DNA from: an uncultured Oscillibacter sp.
GTDB taxonomy: Bacteria; Bacillota_A; Clostridia; Oscillospirales; Oscillospiraceae
Reading direction: 5' to 3'
DNA: 12,797 nucleotides
Assembly (NCBI GenBank): GCA_948902155.1
Contig: CAQVQZ010000043.1
Span: 1-12,797 of the forward strand
The translations under genes were made by a program, and so were the position numbers. Each line of letters opens with the position of its first letter. Position 1 is the stretch's first letter. The notes under the pieces were generated by a model. It was not told the origin of the DNA and did no database searches. It saw only the letters and a list, made by a program, of their open reading frames with translations. Below, piece after piece: positions 1-6,494 of the stretch.

Positions 1-660
1 GCCCAGGTCCGCCAGCATCTCCCCCAGGACGCTGCCCTCGCTGCCCTTGGCCTTGACGCCGTTTCCCGTGGCGCGGACGTAGAGCACCTTGGGGGCGCTG
101 CCGTCCTGCCGGGCCACGGCGGCGTCCACCTGGGACTGCACGTCCGTCCCGTAGGTCTGATACCGCTCCGGCTGTCCCGTGAGGCGGGAACAGACTTCCA
201 GCATCCGGAGGTAATCCGCAAAGCAGTCCACCTCGAAATAGGCGGCGGGGACGCCCGCCTGGGCGAAGGTCTCCTGAAGCTCCAGGTGGACGGCGGTGTT
301 GACGCTGGCCAGAATCAGGTCCGGCTCCGCCGCCAGCAGAATTTCCAGGTTCGGCTCCTTCACGCCACCCAGGTCCGCCACGTCCTCCCCCAGGTCCAGG
401 TCGAAGGAGGTCCAGGCGTCCCCGGCGGCGGCGGTGAGGGTGTCCTTCCCCCCGGCCAGGCACCAGATGTCGGCGAAGCTGCCGATCATCGCCGCCACCC
501 GGCGGGGCGGTTCCAGGGCAAACTCCTGGCCCAGGTCGTCTGTAAAGGAAACTGTCTTGCCGGAAGGGGCCTCCGGCGGTTCGACAGGCTCCGACGGGGT
601 CCCCCCGCAGGCGGTCAGGGACAGGAGCAGCGCAAGCAAAAGACAAAGGCGTTTCATCAT
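1..660 (-). CDS. ABC transporter substrate-binding lipoprotein, BtuF/FepB type (3' end cut by window)
   Basis: The first 220 residues are present; the C-terminal part lies beyond the left edge. The protein starts MMKRLCLLLALLLSLTAC: a charged N-terminus, a hydrophobic core and a lipobox (LTAC, Cys18), so it should be a membrane-anchored extracellular lipoprotein. The mature part has the opening of the class III (BtuF/FhuD/FepB) periplasmic-binding fold: a VSFTDDLGQEFALEPPRRVA-like segment, then VADLGGVKEPNLEILLAAEPDLIL, typical of the 'GG...P..E.I..L.PDLV' signature of cobalamin, haem or siderophore-iron binding proteins. The ligand cannot be told from sequence alone. A GGGAG site lies 7 bases before the first of two adjacent ATGs, which decides the start. 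The gene is preceded by a strong terminator-like hairpin (687-709), so its expression may depend on read-through or attenuation. Permease and ATPase partners would be expected further left. The family call is firm; the substrate is open. Confidence 0.88.
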   Translation of the reverse strand, partial: MMKRLCLLLALLLSLTACGGTPSEPVEPPEAPSGKTVSFTDDLGQEFALEPPRRVAAMIGSFADIWCLAGGKDTLTAAAGDAWTSFDLDLGEDVADLGGVKEPNLEILLAAEPDLILASVNTAVHLELQETFAQAGVPAAYFEVDCFADYLRMLEVCSRLTGQPERYQTYGTDVQSQVDAAVARQDGSAPKVLYVRATGNGVKAKGSEGSVLGEMLADLG

Positions 661-678
661 TGATGTTCTCCCATTCAG

Positions 679-709
679 ACAGAAAAGAGGCGGGCCTGCG
701 GCCCGCCTC
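679..709 (-). terminator. Terminator-like hairpin directly upstream of the binding-protein gene
   Basis: A perfect 10-bp GC-rich stem (687-696 with 700-709, loop of 3) is followed on the minus strand by TTTTCTGTCT. It lies only about 27 bases before the ATG at 660, with the ribosome binding site immediately after it, leaving no room for a promoter between. It either ends transcripts from the reductase gene upstream or acts as a leader attenuator for the transporter gene. The 5' arm of the stem can also pair over 8 bases with 804-811 in the centre of the upstream palindrome, a possible anti-terminator. Confidence 0.7.
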
Positions 710-731
710 CACTCCTGTCAAACAATCGTAT

Positions 732-896
732 TGGGTCTTGTTTGAAAATTGGCGGAATGCCCAACGGCGAGAGATTTTTTTGCCAATCAAGGCAAATTTT
801 CGCAGGCGGGCTGCCGCCCGGCAAGAAAATTTAACGCAGAGTGGCGGAAAAATATCCGCCGCTTGGGCGTTTTGACATTTTTCAAACAAGACCTAG
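732..896. repeat. Large imperfect palindrome (MITE-like or structured-RNA element)
   Basis: Two arms of about 80 bases run toward each other around a centre near 813. The outermost arms are a perfect 15-bp inverted repeat (734-748 and 879-893). Inside it, shorter matched blocks recur at mirrored positions: GCCCAA at 759-764 with its complement at 863-868, and AAATTTTC at 794-801 with GAAAATTT at 825-832. The centre is a GC-rich hairpin (GGCGG, loop, CCGCC). Smaller hairpins sit within each arm. The right end overlaps the TAG stop codon of the reductase gene (893-895). No target-site duplication or coding capacity is evident. It could be a non-autonomous mobile repeat or an mRNA-level structure; copy number elsewhere in the genome would decide. 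Confidence 0.65.
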
Positions 897-2437
897 GCGT
901 ACTTCGCCACGATGGCGTCCAGGTCCTCCCGGTGGGACGCGGACCACTGGGTCCAGGACTGTCCCGCCGACGCCGCGGCCTTCCCCAGCTCCACCAGAAG
1001 GGCGGGGACGTCCCTCTCCAGAATCACCGCCCCCGGCTCGCCGAAGCGGGCCGCGCCCACAGCGTCGCTGCCGCCCAGGAACATGCGGAAGGCAGGCTGG
1101 GGCTTCTTGTCCTCCAGGCGCACGCCGCCCTGGAAGCCGATGACTCCCGCCTGATGGGCCGCGCAGCTGGAGGGACAGCCGGAAATGCAGATTTTCGGCA
1201 GCGCGCCGTCGGGGATTCCGGCCTCCCGGACCGCCGCCACGGCGGCTTGCAGCAGCCCCTGGCTGTCCCGGATGCCCTGCTGGCAGACCGTCGCGCCGAT
1301 GCAGGCCACGCTGTGCTCGAACTCCGTGACCGCGCCGTCTTCCGTGACGGCCAGCACCTTTTCCGCCTGGGCGGCGGGGAGGTTGATGATATACAGCGTC
1401 TCGTCGGGGGCCACCCGGCACTCCGCGTTGCAGAGATCCTTCAGGACGGCGTACAGCTGGGCGGGCTTCTCCGGCGGAAGGAGGCCCCCGATGGGGTGGT
1501 ACTTCACGGCGTACATGCCCGGCTGCTTCTGGGGGATGGCGCGGGGGTGGCTGAGCTCGCCGTCTCCGCAGATATCGGCCAGAGCCTCCAGGCGGGGCAG
1601 GTCCAGGCCCCCCGCCGCCTTGGCGGACTCCACGTTTTTCAAAAATGCCTCTTTCAGGCCGTCGGGGCCCAGGGTATCCTGCATGAAGCGGGTGCGGGCC
1701 TTGGCCCGGTTTTCATAGTTGCCGTGCCGGCAGAAGGTGTCCACCATGGCCTTGACGTAATAGAGGACTTCCTTGGGGTTCAACGCCTCGTCCACCAGCA
1801 CGCCCATGCGGTGGCCCTGGGCCCCCAGGCCCCCGGCGATGCGGAGGGAGAAGGTCCCGTCGGGATTGGCCCGGAAGCCCATGTCCCGGAAGGCGCTGTG
1901 AACGGAGTCATCCACGCCGTTGCAGAAGGCGATTTTCAGCTTTCGGGGCATGTGGATATCCCGGCAGATGGAGAGGAGATAGCCCGTCACCGCCTCGGCG
2001 TAGGGCGTCACGTCAAAGCACTCCCCCTCCTGCACGCCGGAGAGGGGGCTGCACATGACGTTCCGGGGGTTGTCCCCGCCGCCGCCCCGGCAGAGGATGC
2101 CCACGGAGATGGCCTCCTCCAGAATGGCCGGGACCTGTCCCGCCGGGAGGTCGTGGAGCTGCACCGTCTCGCAGGTGGTGAGCTTCAGCCGTTGGACATC
2201 GTATTTTTCCACGGTGTCCGCCAGGAATTTCAGCCGCTCCGCCGTCAGCCGCCCGCCGGGTATCCGGAGGCGGAGCATGTGCTTCGCCGGGTCCCGCTGG
2301 GCGTAGCTGCCCATGCCGCCGGAATAGCCTTTGTAGTCCTTCCTGTCGATCTTGCCCTCTTGGAACTCGTTGATCTTCCCGGAGAAATTTCCAATTTCCT
2401 CCCGGTATGTCTGGAGCCACTTCTGGTCCATCATCAT
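893..2437 (-). CDS. Siroheme/4Fe-4S nitrite or sulfite reductase family protein
   Basis: A 514-residue reductase of the assimilatory nitrite/sulfite family, which passes six electrons to sulfite or nitrite at a coupled siroheme and [4Fe-4S] centre in the cytoplasm. The cluster-binding cysteines are complete: C379-x5-C385 (CIGATVC) and C421-x3-C425 (GCPSSC). The N-terminal ferredoxin-like half shows MLRLRIPGGRL (54-64), TTCETVQLHDL (87-97) and GDNPRNVMCSPL (121-132). In many relatives the second motif reads TTRQ..Q; here Cys-Glu replaces Arg-Gln, so a siroheme contact may differ. The start is the first ATG of an ATGATGATG run, set by an AGAGGG site 8 bases upstream. A longer reading frame extends to 2488, but the predicted -10 box at 2494-2499 places the transcript start about there. 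The gene appears monocistronic. Sulfite versus nitrite cannot be decided from sequence alone. Confidence 0.9.
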   Translation of the reverse strand: MMMDQKWLQTYREEIGNFSGKINEFQEGKIDRKDYKGYSGGMGSYAQRDPAKHMLRLRIPGGRLTAERLKFLADTVEKYDVQRLKLTTCETVQLHDLPAGQVPAILEEAISVGILCRGGGGDNPRNVMCSPLSGVQEGECFDVTPYAEAVTGYLLSICRDIHMPRKLKIAFCNGVDDSVHSAFRDMGFRANPDGTFSLRIAGGLGAQGHRMGVLVDEALNPKEVLYYVKAMVDTFCRHGNYENRAKARTRFMQDTLGPDGLKEAFLKNVESAKAAGGLDLPRLEALADICGDGELSHPRAIPQKQPGMYAVKYHPIGGLLPPEKPAQLYAVLKDLCNAECRVAPDETLYIINLPAAQAEKVLAVTEDGAVTEFEHSVACIGATVCQQGIRDSQGLLQAAVAAVREAGIPDGALPKICISGCPSSCAAHQAGVIGFQGGVRLEDKKPQPAFRMFLGGSDAVGAARFGEPGAVILERDVPALLVELGKAAASAGQSWTQWSASHREDLDAIVAKYA

Positions 2438-2493
2438 AACATCGCCCTCTTTCATACGGTCCGCCCCTGAGGCGGGGAATGATTGCAAGGATT

Positions 2494-2524
2494 ATTTTAC
2501 CACAGAAACCGTCCGGGCCGCAAT
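2494..2524 (-). promoter_or_regulatory. Predicted promoter of the nitrite/sulfite reductase gene
   Basis: On the minus strand a TGG-TAAAAT extended -10 (TAAAAT at 2494-2499) is preceded by TTGCGG with an 18-base gap. The predicted transcript start is near 2487, about 50 bases before the chosen ATG. The leader then contains a short GC-rich inverted repeat (CCGCC/GGCGG). Confidence 0.5.
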
Positions 2525-2586
2525 CCCCAATCGCGGGCATTTTTTCGAAGAAACACGCCGCGCGGAAGCTCCAGAGGTTTGGGGGC

Positions 2587-2615
2587 TTGTGCGGAATCTT
2601 AGTCTGTGCTAAAAT
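2587..2615 (+). promoter_or_regulatory. Predicted promoter of the 40-residue membrane protein gene
   Basis: TTGTGC (2587-2592) and TAAAAT (2610-2615) are separated by 17 bases, about 40 bases before the start codon. The -10 matches the consensus at five of six positions; the -35 is weak. It is divergent from the reductase promoter, leaving a shared regulatory stretch of about 65 bases between them. Confidence 0.5.
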
Positions 2616-2655
2616 CAAAGCGGTCAAACAAACATTTTAAGGAGGGCCTGGTTCG

Positions 2656-2778
2656 ATGATGTGGTATGAAAATATGCCGGAATCGGAGAAGAAGCAGTTC
2701 TGGACCGTGGTGGCCGTGAGTGGGATCGGGTCGATTTTGATTTTGCTCGTGCCTGTGATCTGCCGCTTTGTTTTTTAA
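2656..2778 (+). CDS. Small single-pass membrane protein (40 aa)
   Basis: A 40-residue reading frame on the strand opposite to all large neighbours. Its N-terminal half is polar and charged (MMWYENMPESEKKQFW) and its C-terminal half is one hydrophobic segment (about residues 17-40, TVVAVSGIGSILILLVPVIC then RFVF), giving a likely single membrane span. Support for it being real: AAGGAGG about 10 bases before the ATG, a plausible promoter upstream, and a perfect 16-bp stem hairpin shortly after the TAA. It is divergent from the reductase gene and convergent with the DUF523 gene. I do not recognise the family and assign no function. The alternative is a non-coding transcript in the same place. 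Confidence 0.6.
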   Translation: MMWYENMPESEKKQFWTVVAVSGIGSILILLVPVICRFVF

Positions 2779-2798
2779 AGAACCGCGCAATATGATTG

Positions 2799-2840
2799 AT
2801 CGGGGAACCGCTCCTGTGGAGCGGTTCCCCGATTTCGTCA
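2799..2840 (+). terminator. Strong hairpin terminator between convergent genes
   Basis: A perfect 16-bp stem (2799-2814 with 2818-2833) with a 3-base loop, followed on the plus strand by TTTCGTC after GAT. It ends the small membrane protein transcript 20 bases after its stop codon and may also stop the DUF523 transcript coming the other way, though the minus side lacks a T tract. Confidence 0.7.
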
Positions 2841-2889
2841 TGCCGGCAAATATTTTTCCGTGCGAACCTGAAACGGGGCGTTCCGCCCT

Positions 2890-3315
2890 TCACGGCAAAT
2901 CCTCCGGTTCCAGGGCCCGGAAGCCGTTTTCCGACAGCAGGCGGGCGAAGACGCCCATGCCGTCGATTTTCCGGCCGGAGAAGCTGCCGTCGTAGACCTG
3001 CCGCGCGCCGCAGCTGGGGCTCCGGGGCTGGAGGACCGCCAGCTCCGCTCCCTCCCGGCGTGCAGTTTCCAGAGCCAGCGCCGCGCCCCGGCGAAATTCC
3101 GCGTCCACGTTCCTGCCGTCCCGGTCCGTGACCACGCCGTCCACGATCTCCGCCGGAGTCCGGGGCGTGGGAAGGCCCCCCAGCTGCTCCGGGCACACGG
3201 GAACGGCCTCGTGCCCCTCCCGCTCCAGCCAGTCCAGCAGGGCGGGACAGCGGTTGTTTCCGCCGCTGTATTTGCAGTTCTCCCCCAGGAGGCAGGCGCT
3301 GACCAGGACTTTCAT
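2890..3315 (-). CDS. DUF523 family protein (TudS-like)
   Basis: A 141-residue cytoplasmic protein with the full DUF523 signature: SACLLGENCKYSGG near the N-terminus, PVCPEQLGGLPTPRTPAE (39-56) and SPSCG (99-103). Cys8, Cys41 and Cys102 lie at the three conserved cysteine positions. Established knowledge: a characterised DUF523 protein, TudS, is a [4Fe-4S] enzyme that removes sulfur from 2-thiouracil; most family members are untested. Inference: this protein may bind an iron-sulfur cluster and act on a thiolated small molecule. Its ATG overlaps the stop codon of the upstream ATPase gene (ATGA, 3312-3315), so the two should be translationally coupled. No separate promoter is visible. The length is close to that of stand-alone DUF523 proteins. 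The family is sure; the substrate is not known. Confidence 0.88.
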   Translation of the reverse strand: MKVLVSACLLGENCKYSGGNNRCPALLDWLEREGHEAVPVCPEQLGGLPTPRTPAEIVDGVVTDRDGRNVDAEFRRGAALALETARREGAELAVLQPRSPSCGARQVYDGSFSGRKIDGMGVFARLLSENGFRALEPEDLP

Positions 3316-4616
3316 TCCTCCAGGCCCTCCAGGTAGTGGATGAACTGCTGGGCCGTCCGGCCGGAAAAGCCGCCGTGGCGGACCTCCCAGGTGTTGGCCT
3401 TGGCCAGAAGCTCTTTTTCCTCCATCTCGATGCCCTGCCGCCGGGCCAGGACTTTGACGATGGCCTGGAACTCCTTGGGCGTGGGGGCGTTGTAGTTGAT
3501 GGACACGCCGAAGCGGGCGGCCAGGGACAGCTTTTCCTCCATGGTGTCGGAGCGGTGGATATCGCCGTGGTGCTCCATGTCCTGGCGGTCGTTCCAGGTC
3601 TCCCGGATGAGGTGGCGGCGGTTGGAAGTGGCGTAGATCAGGACGTTTTCGGGCCGGGTCTCCACGCCGCCCTCGATGACGGCCTTGAGAAATTTATACT
3701 CCACCTCGTTCTCCTCGAAAGACAGGTCGTCGATGAAGATGATAAAGCGGTAATTCCGGTTCTTGATCTCCGCCAGGATGTGGGACAGCTCTCCGAATTG
3801 GTGCTTGTAAATCTCAATCATCCGAAGGCCCCGGTCGTAGTATTCGTTGATGAGGGCCTTGACGCTGGTGGACTTCCCGGTGCCCGCGTCGCCGTAGAGC
3901 AGGACGTTGTTGGCGTGCTTTCCGGACAGGAACGCCTCCGTGTTCCGGCGGAGCTCCCGCTTCTGGTTCTCGTAGCCCAGCAGGTCCTCCAGCCGCACGC
4001 CGTCTACGTTGCTGATGGGCAGGAACGACAGCCCCTCGTCCCCCCGCTGGATGCGGAAAGCCCGGTTCATGGCGAACACGCCGTAGCCGTACTGTTTGTA
4101 ATAGTCCGTCACCAGGCGGAACATGGCGTGCCCGTCCTCCGCCTCCGCCAGGGCCCGGCGGAGCGTCCGGACCTGGGCGCTGACGTCCCGGTTATAGGTC
4201 CGCTCCCGCTTGGGGATGGCGTGGTAATGGGTCAGGGTGGTGAAGCAATCCGTGTTCAGGAAGCCCTCCAGGGCGGAAAAATCGTAGTGGAACAGCTGGT
4301 AGAAGACGGCGAAGTCGTTTTCCGCGAAGTGGTTCACGCTGCCGCCCTCGGTAGCCCCCACCCGCTCGCAGGTGCGGGTGAAGGAGTTGTCGTTGGTCAT
4401 GAGGACCCAGGTGAGGTAGCACTGCCAGAGGTCCTCGTCGAAGCCGCAGACCGTGGAGAGGTCCAGAATCCGCTTGACCTGGGCGTAGGTCCGCTGGAGC
4501 AGGGGCTCCTTCGCGCCGCCGTTCTTGCAGTCCCGGATGATCTCCGCCAGGCGGACCAGGATGCTGTCCTCGCCCAGGTTGCTGTAGAGGAGGAGGTGGG
4601 GAAGCAAACGATTCAT
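3312..4616 (-). CDS. DUF815 family AAA+ ATPase
   Basis: A 434-residue P-loop ATPase of the DUF815 (COG2607) group. The Walker A motif GDAGTGKS is at 242-249, Walker B FIIFIDD at 291-297, and a sensor-1-like ATSNRRHL at 329-336. The segments around MEEKLSLAARFG and GGFSGRTAQQF are typical of the C-terminal lid. The first 200 residues form an N-terminal region without a recognised catalytic motif. No signal peptide or membrane span is seen, so the protein is cytoplasmic. The family's role is not established; the motor type suggests remodelling of a protein partner. AAAGGA 8 bases upstream of the ATG supports this start. The gene overlaps the DUF523 start by 4 bases. Upstream lies an inverted-repeat element with a terminator facing this gene, so it needs its own promoter, which I could not identify. 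Confidence 0.88.
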   Translation of the reverse strand: MNRLLPHLLLYSNLGEDSILVRLAEIIRDCKNGGAKEPLLQRTYAQVKRILDLSTVCGFDEDLWQCYLTWVLMTNDNSFTRTCERVGATEGGSVNHFAENDFAVFYQLFHYDFSALEGFLNTDCFTTLTHYHAIPKRERTYNRDVSAQVRTLRRALAEAEDGHAMFRLVTDYYKQYGYGVFAMNRAFRIQRGDEGLSFLPISNVDGVRLEDLLGYENQKRELRRNTEAFLSGKHANNVLLYGDAGTGKSTSVKALINEYYDRGLRMIEIYKHQFGELSHILAEIKNRNYRFIIFIDDLSFEENEVEYKFLKAVIEGGVETRPENVLIYATSNRRHLIRETWNDRQDMEHHGDIHRSDTMEEKLSLAARFGVSINYNAPTPKEFQAIVKVLARRQGIEMEEKELLAKANTWEVRHGGFSGRTAQQFIHYLEGLEE

Positions 4617-4678
4617 GTTGTCAGTCCTTTCGTTTGGAAAACACCGCTTGGAGAAACCATGTCATTCGGTCGGTTAAG

Positions 4679-4703
4679 AAAAAAGGCCCCTTTGGAAAGG
4701 GGC
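4679..4703 (-). terminator. Outward-facing terminator at left end of the repeat element
   Basis: GCCCCTTT and AAAGGGGC form a near-continuous stem (4686-4703) followed on the minus strand by C then six T (4684-4679). It is a textbook intrinsic terminator for transcripts coming from ilvC and separates the ilv operon from the ATPase gene. Confidence 0.75.
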
Positions 4704-4881
4704 TCCCGGCGGAGCCGGGTGGGGATTGCCCGCAGGGATTTCCCCTATCGCCAATAACGGCTGTAGAAGAAAAATCCCAGTGGACGCTTTTCTACTGCAA
4801 GTCGGGTGATAGAAAAAAGTCCCTGCGGCAATCCTCCGTCACGGCTTCGCCGTGCCACCTCCTTTCAATAAGGAGGCTTTT
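4679..4881. repeat. Inverted-repeat element of about 200 bp with a terminator at each end (MITE-like)
   Basis: Two arms mirror each other around 4778-4779. The best-matched block is GGATTGCC followed by GCAGGGA (4723-4738, one extra C) opposite TCCCTGC then GGCAATCC (4820-4834). Outside it each arm carries a GC hairpin (4704-4718, CCCGGC/GCCGGG; 4841-4853, ACGGC/GCCGT) and then a terminal hairpin with an outward T tract. The centre also folds (TAGAAGAAAA near 4764 against TTTTCTAC near 4788). There is no credible coding frame and no clear target duplication. It has the architecture of a small non-autonomous mobile element; I recall similar sequences as dispersed repeats in Oscillospiraceae, but could not check this. 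Confidence 0.7.
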
Positions 4882-4882
4882 C
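4858..4882 (+). terminator. Outward-facing terminator at right end of the repeat element
   Basis: CCTCCTT and AAGGAGG form a 7-bp stem around TCAAT, followed on the plus strand by CTTTTCCC. It mirrors the terminator at the other end of the element. No plus-strand gene needs it here, which suggests it belongs to the element rather than to a neighbour. Confidence 0.55.
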
Positions 4883-4887
4883 CCTTG

Positions 4888-4916
4888 CGAAATAACACTG
4901 CCTTCCCCAGGCGGTG
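4888..4916 (-). terminator. Possible weak terminator just after ilvC
   Basis: A 7-bp stem with one C-A mismatch (4896-4902 with 4910-4916, 7-base loop) is followed on the minus strand by TTATTTCG. It begins about 12 bases after the ilvC stop codon and may be the original terminator of the operon, backed up by the repeat element. Confidence 0.4.
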
Positions 4917-4927
4917 TCTCTTCATCC

Positions 4928-5947
4928 TCAGTTGGAAGCGGTATCCGGGTCGGTGTCGTTCCCCCAGAGCATGTTCTTCCGCAGCTCCGCGCCCACGGTC
5001 TCCATCTGGTGCTTGGCCAGGATGGCGCGGCTGGCGTTGAAGAAGGTGCGGCCGTTCTTGTTCTCCGCAATCCACTTCCCGGCGAAGGTGCCGTTCTGGA
5101 TGTCGGTGAGGACGGCCTTCATGTTCTTCTTGGTCTCCTCATAGGGCAGGATGCGGGGGCCGGAGACATACTCGCCGTACTCGGCGGTGTCGGAGATGGA
5201 GTAGTTCATCATGGCCACGCCGCCCTTGTTGATGAGGTCGATGATGAGCTTCATCTCGTGGATGCACTCGAAATAGGCGTTCTCGGGGGCGTAACCGGCT
5301 TCCACCAGGGTCTCGAAGCCCAGCTTCATCAGCTCCACCACGCCGCCGCACAGAACGGCCTGCTCGCCGAAGAGGTCCGTCTCCGTCTCGTCCTGGAACG
5401 TGGTCTCCATAACGCCGCCCCGGGCGCCGCCAATGCCCGCCGCGTAGGCCAGGGCCAGGTCATAGGCCTTGCCGGTGGCATTCTGCTCCACAGCAATCAG
5501 GCAGGGCACGCCCTTGCCCGCCACGTACTGGCTCCGAACGGTGTGGCCGGGGCCCTTGGGGGCGATCATGGACACGTCCACATCGGCGGGCGGGGTGATC
5601 TGCTTGAAGTGAATGTTGAAGCCGTGGGCAAACATGAGCATGTTGCCCGCCTCCAGGTTGGGGGCGATGTCCTTCTTGTAAACGTCGGCCTGGACCTCGT
5701 CGTTGATCAGAATCATGATGATGTCGGCCCACTTGGCGGTCTCGGGGACGCTCATGACCTTCAGGCCCGCAGCCTCGGCGGCGGCCTGGTTCTTGCTGCC
5801 GGGACGGAGGCCGACGCACACGTCGCAGCCGGATTCCTTCAGGTTCAGGGCGTGGGCGTGGCCCTGGGAGCCGTAGCCGATGATGCCGATCTTCTTGCCG
5901 TCCAGCTTGCCCAGGTCGCAGTCCTTCTCATAATACATTCTTGCCAT
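4928..5947 (-). CDS. ilvC: Ketol-acid reductoisomerase (class I)
   Basis: A 339-residue cytoplasmic enzyme that isomerises and reduces acetolactate or acetohydroxybutyrate to the dihydroxy acid, the second common step of Val/Leu/Ile synthesis. The length fits short class I enzymes. Visible motifs: nucleotide-binding [10 protein letters not shown] (24-33), a cofactor-specificity loop GLRPGSKN (46-53), APKGPGH (129-135), and Mg-binding acidic residues Asp191, Glu195, Glu227 and Glu231 in the knotted C-terminal domain. The serine in the loop is compatible with NADPH use, but this is inference. The start is fixed by AAGGAGGA 8 bases before the ATG. The first 20 bases overlap the end of the upstream small-subunit gene, so translation is probably coupled. 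It is the last gene of the ilv cluster; ilvD and leu genes are not in the window. Confidence 0.97.
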   Translation of the reverse strand: MARMYYEKDCDLGKLDGKKIGIIGYGSQGHAHALNLKESGCDVCVGLRPGSKNQAAAEAAGLKVMSVPETAKWADIIMILINDEVQADVYKKDIAPNLEAGNMLMFAHGFNIHFKQITPPADVDVSMIAPKGPGHTVRSQYVAGKGVPCLIAVEQNATGKAYDLALAYAAGIGGARGGVMETTFQDETETDLFGEQAVLCGGVVELMKLGFETLVEAGYAPENAYFECIHEMKLIIDLINKGGVAMMNYSISDTAEYGEYVSGPRILPYEETKKNMKAVLTDIQNGTFAGKWIAENKNGRTFFNASRAILAKHQMETVGAELRKNMLWGNDTDPDTASN

Positions 5948-6494
5948 ATTCGTATTCCTCCTTCAATTTGCTCTCGTCATATATCGTGCTACGCCCTCTC
6001 TCGATGGCGATAGTACCTGTTTTCGCGATTTCCAGGATGCCGAAGTCCTCCAGCATCTGAATCAGCGCCGCGTTCTTGCTCTGGGAGCCGAAGACCCACA
6101 CGGTCAGGGACTCCTTGTCCACGTCGATGATGTGGCCCCGGAAGATGTTGGCCAGCTGGATGATCTCGTCCCGGCTTCCGTGGTCCGTGGCCCGGACTTT
6201 GATCAGAGCGATCTCCCGGCGGATGCAGGTCTCCTCGTCGAAGATCTTCACCGCCTGGACCCCCAGGAGCCTGCGGCACTGGGTCGCCAGCTGGTTCACC
6301 ACCAGCTCGTCCGCCAGGACCTCGATGGAGATGCGGGCGGTGTGGGGCCGGTCCGTGGCCCCGGAGACGATGGACTCGATGTTATACCCCTTCCGGGAGA
6401 AGAGCCGGGCCACCTGGCTGAGGATGCCGGGGGTGTCCTCGGTCAGGATGCAGAGGGTGTAGAGCTTCTTCGCGGTGTCCCATTGCCTTCTCAT
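5928..6494 (-). CDS. ilvN: Acetohydroxyacid synthase small (regulatory) subunit, second pair
   Basis: A 188-residue regulatory subunit that activates the catalytic subunit and normally carries feedback inhibition by valine. The N-terminal ACT domain spans about residues 10-82 ([20 protein letters not shown], then KGYNIESI); the C-terminal ALS_ss domain follows to about residue 165. Aligned with IlvH, valine-site residues Gly14 and Asn29 are kept (Gly23, Asn38), but the position of Asn11 is Asp20. A charged tail of about 20 residues ([17 protein letters not shown]) is absent from the other small subunit in this window. The ATG overlaps the TGA of the upstream large subunit (ATGA), and GGAGGAG precedes it. 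The 3' end overlaps ilvC by 20 bases. The tight overlaps imply a coupled ilvB-ilvN-ilvC unit. Confidence 0.95.
   Translation of the reverse strand: MRRQWDTAKKLYTLCILTEDTPGILSQVARLFSRKGYNIESIVSGATDRPHTARISIEVLADELVVNQLATQCRRLLGVQAVKIFDEETCIRREIALIKVRATDHGSRDEIIQLANIFRGHIIDVDKESLTVWVFGSQSKNAALIQMLEDFGILEIAKTGTIAIERGRSTIYDESKLKEEYEYGKNVL

Noticed and set aside
661..892. Cobalamin riboswitch before the binding-protein gene
   Set aside because: A GCCACT stretch is present, but the rest of the B12-box core and the usual conserved loops could not be found, and most of the interval is occupied by the palindrome.
749..2470. A 573-codon plus-strand open frame opposite the reductase gene
   Set aside because: Its translation is repetitive and rich in Arg, Gly, His and Val without family motifs; it is the antisense shadow of a GC-rich gene with all the reductase motifs on the other strand.
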